The translations under genes were made by a program, and so were the position numbers. From NCBI RefSeq assembly GCF_964340395.1, contig NC_135549.1, forward strand, positions 1,116,501 through 1,180,500: a stretch of 64,000 nt of DNA. Reading direction: 5' to 3'. The notes beneath the pieces were generated by a model. The model did not search any database. It was given only the letters and a program-made list of their open reading frames with translations, and had not been told where the DNA came from. The DNA comes from Glandiceps talaboti. Its lineage: Eukaryota; Hemichordata; Enteropneusta; Spengelidae. Of the stretch, positions 51,319 to 64,000 are shown piece after piece; within the stretch, counting starts at the first letter, position 1, and each line of letters opens with the position of its first letter.

Positions 51319-53901
51319 TGGTATTTTGATATTTAATATAGACATTCCGCTAGTTTGTATTATCATTCTATTATTATGTGCATTTTCGATAATTCATACT
51401 GAGTCTCGTTGCTATAAATCTATGGCGCCTTCTTTCGATTTCACACGATCTGTGAAACGTTTACAATTCAGTGCATTTTAACAATCCTTTGCAGACGATA
51501 AGTAAACAGCGCGGGAAATAATTTGCACAATAATCGAGTGCACCCTACCCGATGGGGTTGAATTTCTTTTTTTTAGATATTTTGCTCAAGTGGCACGTTT
51601 TTGATTTGACATAAAGATATTCATTCTGCAGTTACCAACATATGGTATGATATACACCCGGGGATATATCAGGGGCATGTACAACTCTGAGGACAAACGA
51701 TTTTCAAACTATGTACTTTGCTTACATATGTATAGTTAGTACTCATCCCCCCGTGAGCACAGTCATCTCAATTATCTTCTCTTCCTAAGGGCTGTCCGAT
51801 GAATGACCCCGAGTAAATTCAACGACCTGAACCACAGAATGTCGCTACAAACCATGAAACTGTGGGGGTTATTGTTAAAACGACCATGAACATATTACCA
51901 CCTACAATGTGTGGGACGGAAACTTTTCACATCTACAATCACACAGCAAAGTCTCGTAACTTTAATAGAAAGAGTCTGGAGACTTCATTTCCTTCGGTAA
52001 CCATTGACCTATTATAACCTTAATGGCAGGTAGGACGCACTGAATGTCAAAACAGGTCAATGCAGATAGCACTGACCTCCAAGGGTTCATGCCGAATCGC
52101 TAATAATCATTAAAATATTACTATTTATGAATGTTTCTAAAACAAATATTTGGATTCCATCAAATGTACTACGTGATGCCCATCACCATGTACATTTAGT
52201 GATATGACGCATATAGTTATCAACCTCCAACCTCGTACGCAGGTTTTAGCCACATCCATACCCAACCGAGTCCGACAACTATTATCTAAGCAAACACAAG
52301 GCATGCCATATTTTAAATAACTTTCAGTTTCTGATAATAATATTATCTAGTTAGATGTTATTCCCCAATATTTTTCTTCGTTCAGCCAAGGAAAATACGA
52401 GTCACCAGTATTTTCTGGCTGACTGAAGGAAAACATTGGCTAGCATAATTATATCAGCGTCGGTAATATTAAAAAAATGGGGTATTTTTAATGTTTTGGT
52501 TCATATTTCGACCATAGCAGAACCAGTGACGTAGATAGATACGCATTGTCTTGACAGACGTGTGTTGTTGTGACGTAGAACGACCAGAGTATATATTCCA
52601 TATTTTTTGGGCTCCTGCATGGCATAATGAAACTTATTCAAAAACGTGCAACAATTGAACAAAATATCGGCAATGATTATCCCATGAAAAAAAAATGTTA
52701 TTTGACATTTAATGTTATAGGGTGTAATAAAGATTAGAATCATCCTATAATATATCGAACCATATGGTGTTTTTACTAATCGGTCTGTGTGCTATATTCC
52801 AGCTTTATTGCCGAAATTGTCTCACGATTTCTATACCATGTGATGTTTATATACAGGACTACCAGCTAAATGTAAAATATTGTAAAATTGTAGAGAGTTA
52901 GTTTGTTTCACCTGAAATGTGGAAACACATATATCTGTATTCCTGTTAAAAAAGTATACTAGACCTTGACAAGACCTCACACCCAGTGTTCAAACTCTGA
53001 AGGTCTTCCACTACCAGACAATGCAGTGACCCATAGTAAACTGCCTAGCTCATCAACAATATGCATAGGACGGTACATCGGACTTAATCGCCCCATGATA
53101 CAAATTTCGGCTCTGTTTGATCATTTCGGCATATGGTGATAGTACTGGAGACTCATACCCTCACATCTCAGCCAAAGTTAGGTTTGAATACTGTATGTAT
53201 AACCATATGATCATACACTTTATGTTTCCAGGTGGCGATAACGACATGAATGTATTCAGATTAAAGAGAGTGACACGTGTAGTCATGTCAACTGAAAAGC
53301 TAACATTTGGTGATCTTCCAAATGCAATTATAAACATTTTACGATGCCAGATGGTTTCTTAGCCTTAAAACCACTGTCAGTTTTTGTTGCCCGTTTGTCA
53401 ATCCAAGCTACATGTATGTATTGTGATTAGTCATTTACATGTTACAATCGAGGAATACATTATTGGTGTACATGTTATGTGTGAGTGTAATCGCTAATCC
53501 ATGCTGATCTCACCACGAAATCCCCATATAATATTATGATGCAAGACATGAAAACATATATATTCAACGCCAAGTATATGTTTCTTGATAACATAACTTC
53601 GTCATTACCTGCCGCATAATTTATTAAAGCTCTAGGGTCCTTCATTGTTTGCATACCTGTACCTATACGATTTGTTTGAAAATAAATCATCACTCATATA
53701 TTAACAGCGTTTACATATTTAGTCGAGAACAACTATGTTCTCTATACACCGTTTTGAAGGATGAAAGGGGGGAGAATAACTGTCAATATTTTTTCTTACT
53801 TTCCCCTACATTAACAGATATATTCATATGTCAGTACTTTTAATTGCATTAATGAGAGAGAGGGTGGAGGGAGAGACACGGACGGATAGACAGATACGCA
53901 T

Positions 53902-53919
53902 ACAGACAGACAGACAGAC

Positions 53920-54012
<93 letters not shown>
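53902..54012. repeat. (ACAG)n microsatellite, ~110 bp
   Basis: ACAG run with one extra AC near its left end. Confidence 0.98.
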
Positions 54013-54167
54013 GCCAGAGCCGGAACGAGAGAGGCGGAATGAAAATCAGAAAAGACAATATATATGCACCATTCATTACACATTCAGTGTATTTACATAT
54101 AAAAATAAGATTGCAAACTCCTCAACTGCTATGTATATCTAAACATCGTTGCTGCTCTTGTTGTTCT

Positions 54168-54168
<1 letters not shown>

Positions 54169-54228
<60 letters not shown>
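54169..54228. repeat. (GAT)20 trinucleotide repeat
   Basis: Sixty bases of pure GAT. Poly-Met and poly-His frames over it are artefacts. Confidence 0.98.
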
Positions 54229-56055
54229 ATGCACGTTTAATCGTGCTACTATACAAAGAGATGCGCAGATGACAAATAAGGACTTTCTTACTAGTCGATG
54301 TGTTAGAGAGAGCAATACACAACACCTACAACACGTGTCATAGAAGAAGAAGAATCAATCAAATTTATACATGTATCATACAGCAACGCTTAACACTGTT
54401 GAACTCTTAGCATCCATTGACTCATCTCATCCCGGTCGATGTACAATGTATGTTTTCGAAATTTTCGTTTTATCAGATGCCAAACGAGAGAACAATCTAT
54501 GACTATCACTGATTGCACCATAGAGAGAATTTGTGAGTCTCAAAAGAATCTCGACCATATGTGTCCTCTTCAAAATGTTGCTTTTCGATAGAACATTTGC
54601 AGTTAAACTGTGATATAGTATCTTTCCTTCGGGATCATATCAATGTACGCGGTGGTATTCACATGTCTCGTTGTTATTCCACAGACATAATCACCCTTTG
54701 AACACAGGATGATTTCATATCATGACATCTTTAACCTTTAAATTGTGCATTTTCAGTTCCGTTGTAGTAGGCAGGCCAGGAGATGAAAGTAAATGATGTC
54801 ATTATGATACTACTAGCCATAGGACGCTATACATACACTGTCTGCAATGAGAAACTCCCATCTGTTGCCCACAAGTACAATTTACTCATACTCTACCAAA
54901 CTACGTCACTCTTGTCGTCAATCCAATAGATGATTTCGATCCACCAGTACTATATGCTACTAGCACTACTTTCTGATTTCCAAAGATGGAAAGACACGTC
55001 CTTAAAGTGAACCGACGCATTGGTAAAAGTCTTGGCTGAAATCGTTTCATTTCCAACAATTCTGGTCGATCACGACATGATTGGTTGATAATTAGATGAA
55101 AAACGGGGGAAAAATGATGACATTAGCATCAACCATAACGTAATAGTATGTATTCATCTATGCACTTAATCTAGTAAAAGGTACTACCCAAATATTCCAA
55201 TGTGGTTTTATTATCAAAGTTAGATCAGCATCGTGAAAATGCGATAATTCTTGTACATTTGTATTCACCCGAAAGGTCAAAGGCTAAGGTAACATACTTA
55301 GGTTAAAAAAACTTCACTTTATTTTAGATGTCCATAGACTTGTATCATTGCAACAACTCGGTAACTTCTATTTCTTCCACTAACAATGTGAGTCATTTCA
55401 TGTAATGAGTGTGGTTCAGGTCTGATCAGTGGACATAATGGAATGCTGCTTGTAGTGGATTTCACGTATCTGTACAATCATGAAACTGGAAGTGATATAT
55501 CCGTGCGTTTCATTGTAACTCGTAAAACTGTTCAGCATTCATATACACCGAAATAGTGAATAGAAGGTACATAAACCAGGTTAGCCATGATCATTGATAT
55601 TATTTCACTTGTACTTCTAAGGCCAATACAGTCACGTGTGGTTGCCTTGATTGTCGCTTTCACCTCCGGTGATTATTGATATTAAACCGTGAAGTCATTC
55701 TCTTCGGATTACTTCAGGCTCCGTCCGTTATCGACAAGGAACCCCGCAGTTAAAATTTAATCTTTATGCTACATTTACGACACTATACTGCCATAATTGA
55801 AATAAAATTCCTTTTTTCTTTTCATTCACGGTCGGTTATTAGAGTTAGGAAAGATGACGGGGATAGTGATATTGGTTGAATACAATCTCATATTTTGAGT
55901 ATGGTAAGGTTCATTCACCGTACAGTAGGCGGAAACTGCAAAATGATATACCATGTATATATTATTTTCTACCTTCGCTCACAGGAATCTGTATTTATGA
56001 GGCAGATGGACGTTTTAGTCTATTCTCCAACTCATCGATTCATATGTTAAATTAG

Positions 56056-56106
56056 TGTTTGTTTGTTTGTTTGTTTGTTTGTTTTTTTTGTTTGTTTGTT
56101 TGTTTG

Positions 56107-56149
<43 letters not shown>

Positions 56150-56158
56150 CTGTCTGTC
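56056..56158. repeat. (GTTT)n followed by (GTCT)n microsatellite
   Basis: About 50 bp of GTTT with a T-run, then about 50 bp of GTCT. Confidence 0.97.
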
Positions 56159-56375
56159 GAACTGTAGGGGATAGAGCCACTCGCTAGATTCAAAACAAAC
56201 TTGTAATGTATCTATTAGGTTGGGTGTTTTTTTTGACAAGAATAAGTCATGTGCCAAAACACGCCTATTAAAAAACCATCACTTTCTCTCAAATAATAAC
56301 AACACCTACTGGAAATAAGTCAAAACACCGTGTACTTTTGTGTATAGGATCTAAGGATAACCTGAGTTAAGCTCT

Positions 56376-56490
56376 TGGGAAGCTATTAGAAACTTTGGGG
56401 GGGGGGTGATGAATAAGCCCTTCAGAGGCTACTAGAAACTGGGGGGGGGTTGATGAATAAGCCCTTGAGAGGCTACTAGAAACTGGGTGG
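56376..56490 (+). repeat. G-run minisatellite, 44-46 bp x 3
   Basis: Each unit has ctactagaaact followed by a run of 8-11 G (a shorter, interrupted run in the last), then gatgaataagccctt. The spaced G-runs could support quadruplex structure on the plus strand. Confidence 0.85.
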
Positions 56491-57090
56491 GGGCGATTGA
56501 TTACATTTTTCCTTTGAAAATCCAAAAGTGAATTTAAAACAAAATCTCTCAAGATCTTTGTGAACTAAATGCGGCTGACACATGTAAATAGTAACAGTCC
56601 AACATGACACTATTACACAAGTTCTAAGTCAATTACAATAATTAGTCAGATTTATAACCAAGTGAAAAAGAACTCATTAGTGAAAAACAAGTGCAACTTC
56701 CTTGGACCTAAAGTGCTGTGATAATTACAAATTATTCAAATAACTCCTTCTCGGACTAGTTGTTCTCTCAGCCACTACCGCTATAAGTATCTTTGACCAC
56801 CAATTATGCAATAATTAAAACAAATTCGGCCAATTACCAAGTTCTATAATTATTACTAAAAAATCGGACTGCCAGTTCTCCATAATAATTGTAAATGATA
56901 TGGACCACAAGTTACGTAATACATGTAATTACATCTACATCGTTATTTAGTTGTTGATATTAAAATCGGGGCTCTGAATTATCTTGTCAACATTACTGTG
57001 AGAAGACATGAAAGTGGTCTGATTAACGAGTATGAACATCAATTAAGGTTACAGTAGTCAGATGACATAGTTAAATGATAACGCTTCGTG

Positions 57091-57276
<186 letters not shown>

Positions 57277-57362
57277 AACGCCGTGAAATTAAATGGAAAG
57301 AGCCTTAACATTGTCTCTTCACTCTGTTCTCATTAGAGGTTCCACCCACACAGTAATACGGG

Positions 57363-57372
57363 TCTCGCGAGA
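57363..57372. promoter_or_regulatory. TCTCGCGAGA palindrome (BANP-type motif)
   Basis: Exact TCTCGCGAGA. In vertebrates this is the BANP-bound core element of CpG-island promoters. No gene start is recognised next to it, so its role here is only a possibility. Confidence 0.35.
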
Positions 57373-58991
57373 CTTTGCAACCATTCCATTTCCTATCAAT
57401 TTTACCGAATGTTTCTGAAAAACTGCTGATCAAATGTCGACTTCCCTGGCAGTAATTTTACAGTTACGTTAACTTAATGTGCGTCACACGTGGCTCTGCA
57501 TTCTTGATGACAAAATGTACCTTTTTGATATTTCATAACCGGACTATCCAACCAAGGATTGTCTTATTTTTACTTTGACATGGGTAGATTATTGATTTGA
57601 CATTTTGGACACAGCCAAATTAAACGATATATACTTATTCGTCTGCAATGTTTTACATGGCAGATTTAAAAGAAAATTGTTACTTTTGATTGTATCGTAT
57701 CTGAAAGGATGGTAGGTGAGATGCCAGACTATGCATATACTTATTGGGACAACTATGCGAATTAGCCTCGAACCAAACAACCTGATAATAATCTGTACCT
57801 GGTGATTTTTACCAATGCTAATGATCACCTGTTGTCAAGGAGACGTAGACAATAGTGATAGACTTCCTGCACGATACATTCTACAAAGTAATATATAACT
57901 GTGTGCGTCATCAGTCAAGACTGCTTTTCTTCAAAATCGTGTCACGCCGATTATCGTCTTTCCAACAATTTGGTGAAGAGTGATTCTCAACAAAGTACTA
58001 ATTATATTCACAGACACCTTCACCTACGCATGGTATAATGGCAATCTAAATCTATTAACAACGGTCGATTTTCGTGAAGATAGCATATTACAGTGACGAA
58101 GTGGCTACTGTAAGGTACGCAGATAATATGAAGCACTTTACAAGGTTTATTCTGATTGGTTGAAAACAAAGGAAACAAGCACATATATTGGTTGTCTTGT
58201 AAATAATAGAGTATTTGTATGTTTTCCAATCAGTGGCAACCTTGTATCCAGATGCTGTGTACTTTGTATGCAAAACTGAAGACCGTCTGCTTCTCTACCG
58301 TGCGATACGTTAAGATAGGGGAATCGTGTACCTATAATAGCACCTATGACAACTCAGTCGGTGATACTTCCATGGTTCAGTCAGATTGAAAGTGAATGGC
58401 TTATTAGAGCAGTGGCACATAGATAATTGCCTCTCCAAGAGCACTTACTTAATCTAACAAAAGACATAGCTGTTACTCAGACTTCACTGTGTTGCACTGT
58501 GGACAATCAACAGTAATCCTTGTCCAGTTGAAATCGATGTCAGGAGAGCATAGAAGAATTGATTTCCTTTAATCTGTTACCAAATACTGTTAGCTTCAAA
58601 ACCTACCTGTTGCATTGTATTTATGCTAAAATTATCAATTGGTGGTTACGCCTTCTTACTTTCATAGTCCCATCCCAATGGCTAGATTGTCACACCTCCA
58701 TGATGTACCATCGCATGTCTGTCCCGTTGTTCCAATGAGGGTGATGTGTCTGCTTGGACTCTTTTTGTAAGCCATAGATCTTGGAGGGGAGATCTGTGGG
58801 TAAGCGTACTTGTTGCTTTAATTATTGGCCTGTGGTATACCGGCTGTAACGTTTATCGATATGTGGACATCAGAACATTCATGTAGTTCTCGGTAAGTTG
58901 ACTGAAGCTGGTGGAAAACGTTTACTTTTTTATCACTCCTGATTATTTGTAGAAATCAATATTTCGTTGCAGTCAAACTTGAAGGAGGGAT

Positions 58992-59089
<98 letters not shown>
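58992..59089. repeat. (AC)n then (AG)n microsatellite
   Basis: Short AC run, then about 84 bp of AG. Confidence 0.98.
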
Positions 59090-59090
<1 letters not shown>

Positions 59091-61280
59091 GATTTAATGA
59101 TGTTATACATTATCTAGGTACCTCGATGATGCTTACCTTAGCTATCAGTTTGTTTTCTTATTGACAATAGTTGCGAACTATTTGGTGATGATAGCGTATT
59201 GATCAGTGGACATATTGTGGGTGCATTCCTTAATAGTCTGGCCAAATTTGTAAAATGAAAAAACACACTAGTGACGCTAATGTGCGCTTTTTGCTAGCTA
59301 TACAAGGTGAAAGAAAGTGACGTTTGACAAACAATTGGAACACTGCCTTGTAGAATCGTCGCGTCAGTCATAGCGTCAGTCATACGTGTGGAAAGAGCCG
59401 GAAATCCGAAGCTTCGCTCGACGACGATCAAAGCAAATATTCAATGTTTGTCCTGTCATCACACTTCCTTGAGAGTGTATTTATTTATTTTTGTAGAATG
59501 TTGTCTTCTTTACCTCATGCGATAGAATTGAAAATGTTTTTTATCAGAAATAGCGCTAGTTGTGTTGCATCGCTTTGTTGTTGTTTATTTGCTTTGTTAA
59601 CTGTACAAACTAGTTGCTTTAGCTTTACGGGAAATAATATAGAGGAGGGAAAATATTGAAACTGCTAAGGAATGCGTTTTCAGGTACTTAATGAAACTGT
59701 CATCTTCTGTCACCGATTTTGATGTCTACGTGCAGAATAAAAAGGCTTTACTGTTGATTTTTCTGACTAAGCAGGATTAAGGGCTACGTCAGTGGCAGTC
59801 GTTATTTATTCAGAGTAACATCACCGACACCAACACCTGGATTCCATTTCAAGGTGAAATGTACATCAAAAATTGTATTTAATAAGTAGCGGGCACCGGC
59901 AACTCTTTCTACAAACGTTATCAGCTTATCATACGAAGCTAATGTGGATGTTCTCAGAAATACCACATACAGTAAAACGGGTATGCATACCGTACCGCTC
60001 CGAGCCGCTTACGTGTGTTATTTCACACTCGGTGTGTGCTCTCATTGCTGCAAAGGAGATAACGAAGCAATTAAACAATATGATCTTTTTAAACTAATCT
60101 TCTCGTAACCCTTTCGTGTTTGTATTTGTCTAATGTCTACTTTAATTTATGCAATTCCATGACGTAACTCATGTCCATGATCTTACTTGGTTACCAATAG
60201 ATGTCTTTACTCGAAGTAGAAATAAATCCGGTATTTCTGACTTGTGTCGTAATTAGAATCTAAGAGCTTGCAATAGTCACTAATATAATGTGGCGAATTA
60301 TTGTGTATCAAATCATAAACAAAGGTGCAAACTAAAAACTGATGTAACTTACAAGGATCGTGAATTTGTAACCTATTGAAAAGTGGAGACGATTCAAGAT
60401 TCCTAAACTGGCCATGTCAGATAGCACGGACGGTAATTTTCTGGGTGAAAACCTAGAATTTGAATTTGAATACTACTAATTCCAAACATTTGAACCATAA
60501 AGTTAGCCTTTTGGAATAAAAGCTAAATGCCTGGGGCCATTAGTTGCAAATTTTGTATAGAAGGCACCCATTTTAATTACTGAGAAGCAGCGAAAGATAA
60601 TTATATCTTTTGTTTCATGTTAATAAAGTAAGTCGTAAAACCTTAACGAAATCACCTCACATTCTGTGACGTCATTATTGCTTACTATTCTCCAACATGC
60701 CTTGCGGACAATTAATTACCTACGATGTTTTCAGGTGTATTTTGATAACAGTGTAGTTATCATGGATAAGTGTCGTGAATTGTAATGAATTTAGGAAGCT
60801 CATCCGATTGCAGATATTTTCCAGTGGATAGGGCACGAAAGTAGGTCTTCGTTTTTTTGGCCATTTCTGTAAAGACACCTGTCTATTCTAATCTTTCACT
60901 ATCATTGCTATGCATGTACTTAGGTAGTTAGTTGAAAACCTAATCTATGACCACAACAGAAAATATTGTGGTCCGAGAGTAAATTTCAAAATATTCTAGT
61001 TGGTATACCATGAACCACAGATGTTTTTTTAAAAAGCTGAAAAAGTATCCTTGGTGGACGATGAAGAAGACCGGGGATCAACAAATAGACCACATTTCAT
61101 ACACAGTGGTCTGAGTAAACCACTCGCCAAACAAGTGATCTTGCAAATTGTATTTACTTGTTGTGTTAAAGCTAAGATCACTAATTTCCTATGTGGTCTG
61201 AGATCGAAGTGAGACCTACATGAAAATAATCATCTTCATTTCTTTAAAACTTAATGTGAGAATGTTTGTGTTCATTATTT

Positions 61281-61362
61281 TCACTCACTCACTCACTCAC
61301 TCACTCACTCACTCACTCACTCACTCACTCACCACCCAACAAACACACACACACACACACAC
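61281..61362. repeat. (CACT)n and (AC)n microsatellites
   Basis: CACT run of about 50 bp, a 10-bp spacer, then about 22 bp of AC. Confidence 0.97.
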
Positions 61363-61947
61363 GGGCGTGTGTGCACATAAGTACACATACACTTGTCCAT
61401 ATACTTTACGAAGAACTTTGTGTTCAAAATAATTTCCACGTAGGCTTTAGAGAGAAAGTGATCAAACATTGCACTGTAGCACTACGTCGCTATCTATGTT
61501 TTAACATCTGCAGTAAACCTACTTGAATCTGTAGTAGATTGTAATACCTTCACTTGTCGGTGTAATGACATACAAGTATACATACATTCATAAATTGAGA
61601 TTAATGACCCACAGTAATCACACCATGGAGCATATAGAGAATGAAAGACATAATATTTATTCCACTGTGATCCATTTCACAAACTATCGGTAGTTATTGA
61701 AATGGGTCAGTTCATTATTCTAGCTGTTACCATGGAAACAATCACCGTACTTGTATGTAAATGATTCATGGGCCAATAAATGCAGATTTTTACTAGATTG
61801 TGAGAAGATTTCATAAATGGTTATTCGGTTTTAAATGTGTGACGTCAGGATCTAGGAGTATATGGAACACTATCTACATAAAAATGTGCTAATATATTCC
61901 ATTCGTTGCACTTTGCTGCAAACTGAATTGCAATTTATCTGAGAAAT

Positions 61948-62005
<58 letters not shown>

Positions 62006-62067
62006 GTTGGTTGGTTGGTTGGTTGGTTGGTTGGTTGGTTGGTTGGTTGATTGATTAATTGATTGAT
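61948..62067. repeat. (GATT)n / (GGTT)n / (GATT)n microsatellite
   Basis: GATT block, a clean switch to GGTT at about 62,001, and a return to GATT at about 62,050. Confidence 0.97.
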
Positions 62068-62504
62068 ATTATTCGTTTTGCGAAAATGTCACAATGACAT
62101 GTACCAACAACAATACTACCATTCTTATACTTTTCACATCCGGGTCAGGGTAGTGTGAAATATTCAAATATGCTAAAGTTGCTTTACAGTTCATTAGTGA
62201 TAGTGTCAGTGTCGTAGCTGTCAATCAATACTTGTAATTACACTGTTGCGTCATTACAAATGATCACTGTGTTTGGCATACCACGTTAACTCCCTTCGTC
62301 ATATTCATCATTGCAGATTAATTGGTGAAGAGTGGTGAAAGTGAAACTATCCTGAATATTGCATCGTTTCCCCACGAAACTTAACCATAACAGGGAGTAA
62401 CTATAGCAACAACTGGCCACAGGTTTCGTGACTATATGAATCGGATGTTTGCTTGTTTAGAAATACATACAGGTATGTAATTATCGTTGAAATCAACATT
62501 TTAT

Positions 62505-62610
62505 ATACATGTTGCTTGCCTAATCACACAAATATTTATGGAGGGTAGTAGTGTTCATACATTACATGTTCCTTGTCTAATCACACAAATATTTATGGAG
62601 GGTACACATT
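62505..62610 (+). repeat. 58-bp direct duplication
   Basis: ctaatcacacaaatatttat plus ggagggta occurs twice, 58 bp apart, each preceded by a related acatgttgcttg / acatgttccttg. Confidence 0.85.
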
Positions 62611-64000
62611 ACACAACATGAAATGTTGTTTAATAAGACAGTTTGGAGCATTCTTTTAACTCCAACCTGTTGAGACACTAGACTGAAATTTGTAAAATAT
62701 TGATCAGCCTAGGACTTATGCATGACGCACGCTGTAAGTCCTTTGAAAGCAAGAGGCGTTCCGGATCGATGGGTTTAGTCTAACTGTGCATTACTGTATG
62801 AATAATTGGGTTGAATAACTAAAAAATCTCGTCTGTAAGATAATTCTTAAGAACAATGAACATGGTGGTATTATGTCTTCATTCTGTCCGTCTATATGTA
62901 TGTTGTCATTGTTGTGTTAGCTTGAGATCGATCGACGCTGGTCTCTGGGTATTCGCAGTTTTCACATTGTAGCCATACTCATTATATTGTAGCCCAAGTG
63001 AGCGCGTTCGAACCCAAAATATGGAATTTATACCCTGGTCGTTGTGTGTTACAACAACGTGTGTCTACGTCAATCGTTTCGCGCGCGGTCCTCGAAATAT
63101 GAGACAAGATGTTCAACTCGCCATCACTCCTCCAGATATATAATAAATTATCCATTCGCAGATATCCCAAATATTTTTATTTTAAATTATATAACCGGAA
63201 AATGATATAGTGATCTAGGGGTCTTGTCGCCAACTCTATGTGACAAGGACCATCGTGTTTCACTTGGCTGAACGAAGACACACACTTGAGAATAATATCT
63301 AATTATATCAAAAATATTTGAAGGACATATTCTGTGCATGTAAATTGTTAGTCGTCAGACGAATCTTATATAACCAATCCCAGTGCGATCCTAGTTTGTA
63401 GTCTGATACAACCCACGAAAAAACGCCAATGCGTTTGCTTGCTTGTGGTAAGCAGGAATGAGACAAGTTCAATGCAAAGACATAATTTGTGTAGGTAACT
63501 CGCCAAAGCATGAACACCAAAGGAGCCAGGATCCCTTAACTCTATTTACTGATAGAAGTATGCATGTTATAATAATCTAGTACAAATGTTACATGATAAC
63601 TTCCACAGATATAAGCAAACTGATAAATCATTGCCTGAATCTACATCAGAGCCAACCCCTGTAGTTTTTGTATCAGTTGTATTGTAGTTTTTACCTAACT
63701 TTGTTTCGTGTGAACTCTTTCCTTAATTCATTTCATTCAAGCAAACGCGCTGGTGTTTTTTTCGCGGGTTGTATCATCCTTGTATATCACAGACAATAAT
63801 GAGTTGTATGTGTACAACATTGACTTGACTTTATACAACATTGCCAATCGTCCACCTAAGTATAAACATATGTCGAAGATTACTAAAAGTTCAATTGAAA
63901 GTTTAGTTATAAGTCTTTGCTTATTGTCCACGGATTTGTCATGTGAATTAACGATAATTCCACAAACCTATGCTGATACATGAATTAACTTCCGTTCCAG

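Larger units (their letters stand above)
50867..56055. other. Unassigned CpG-normal sequence
   Basis: Holds the short repeat at 51.26 kb, the ACAG and GAT arrays at 53.9-54.2 kb and a possible exon at 53,232-53,362. No gene is recognised. Confidence 0.45.
57373..64000. other. Unassigned right end of window
   Basis: CpG-normal sequence with the AG, CACT and GATT/GGTT arrays. Candidate coding pieces at 59,534-59,659 and 63,742-63,983 and a CpG cluster at about 63,079-63,090 (cgcgcgcgg) are noted, but no gene can be named. Confidence 0.45.

Noticed and set aside
55400-55570. 54-codon open plus-strand segment (GHNGMLLVVDFTYLYNHE)
   Set aside because: Protein-like in appearance, but open frames of this size occur in large numbers by chance and the splice borders are poor.
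62985-63020. tRNA B-box-like gcgttcgaaccc
   Set aside because: No A box at proper distance and no cloverleaf.

Overview
The window looks like nuclear DNA from a bilaterian invertebrate, probably marine. It is AT-rich, has spliced coding exons with GT/AG borders, no operons, no ribosome-binding sites, and many microsatellites, minisatellites and small inverted-repeat elements. I cannot place the phylum from the sequence alone.

One gene can be named with confidence: SENP8 (NEDP1/DEN1), the NEDD8-specific cysteine protease, on the minus strand. Coding exon 1 (37,618-37,739) carries the start codon and the family's WLND segment. Coding exon 2 (8,094-8,182) continues the same reading frame across a phase-2 junction. 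The intron between them is about 29.4 kb. The exons with the catalytic His, Asp and Cys are not in the window and should lie left of position 1, so bases 1-8,093 are read as part of intron 2.

Positions 1 to about 36.8 kb are SENP8 intron. This part is strongly CpG-poor and holds a series of minisatellites (units of about 50-70, 27-30, 45, 59, 48, 65 and 38 bp), AC and ACAG microsatellites, and several families of short dispersed or foldback repeats (1.45-2.06, 18.6-18.9, 23.4, 34.2 kb). At about 36.78 kb, roughly 1 kb inside the gene from the ATG, CpG frequency jumps about ninefold and stays near normal to the right end. This is the pattern expected where a methylated gene body meets an unmethylated promoter. 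An old inverted duplication (36.78-37.30 kb) starts at the same place.

Positions 37.74-64 kb are the 5' flank of SENP8 and further DNA in which no gene can be named. It contains 40-bp and 46-bp minisatellites, many di- to tetranucleotide arrays, a hairpin MITE-like element (43.68-43.90 kb), and a perfect 68-bp inverted repeat with a 4-bp loop beside a long AT array (50.64-50.78 kb). The inverted repeat may derive from a Penelope-like retroelement. There is also an isolated TCTCGCGAGA promoter-type motif (57,363). A few open segments with splice-like borders (49.9, 53.2, 63.7 kb) and one with a signal-peptide-like start (59.5 kb) could be exons of unrecognised genes. They are given as findings, not as genes.
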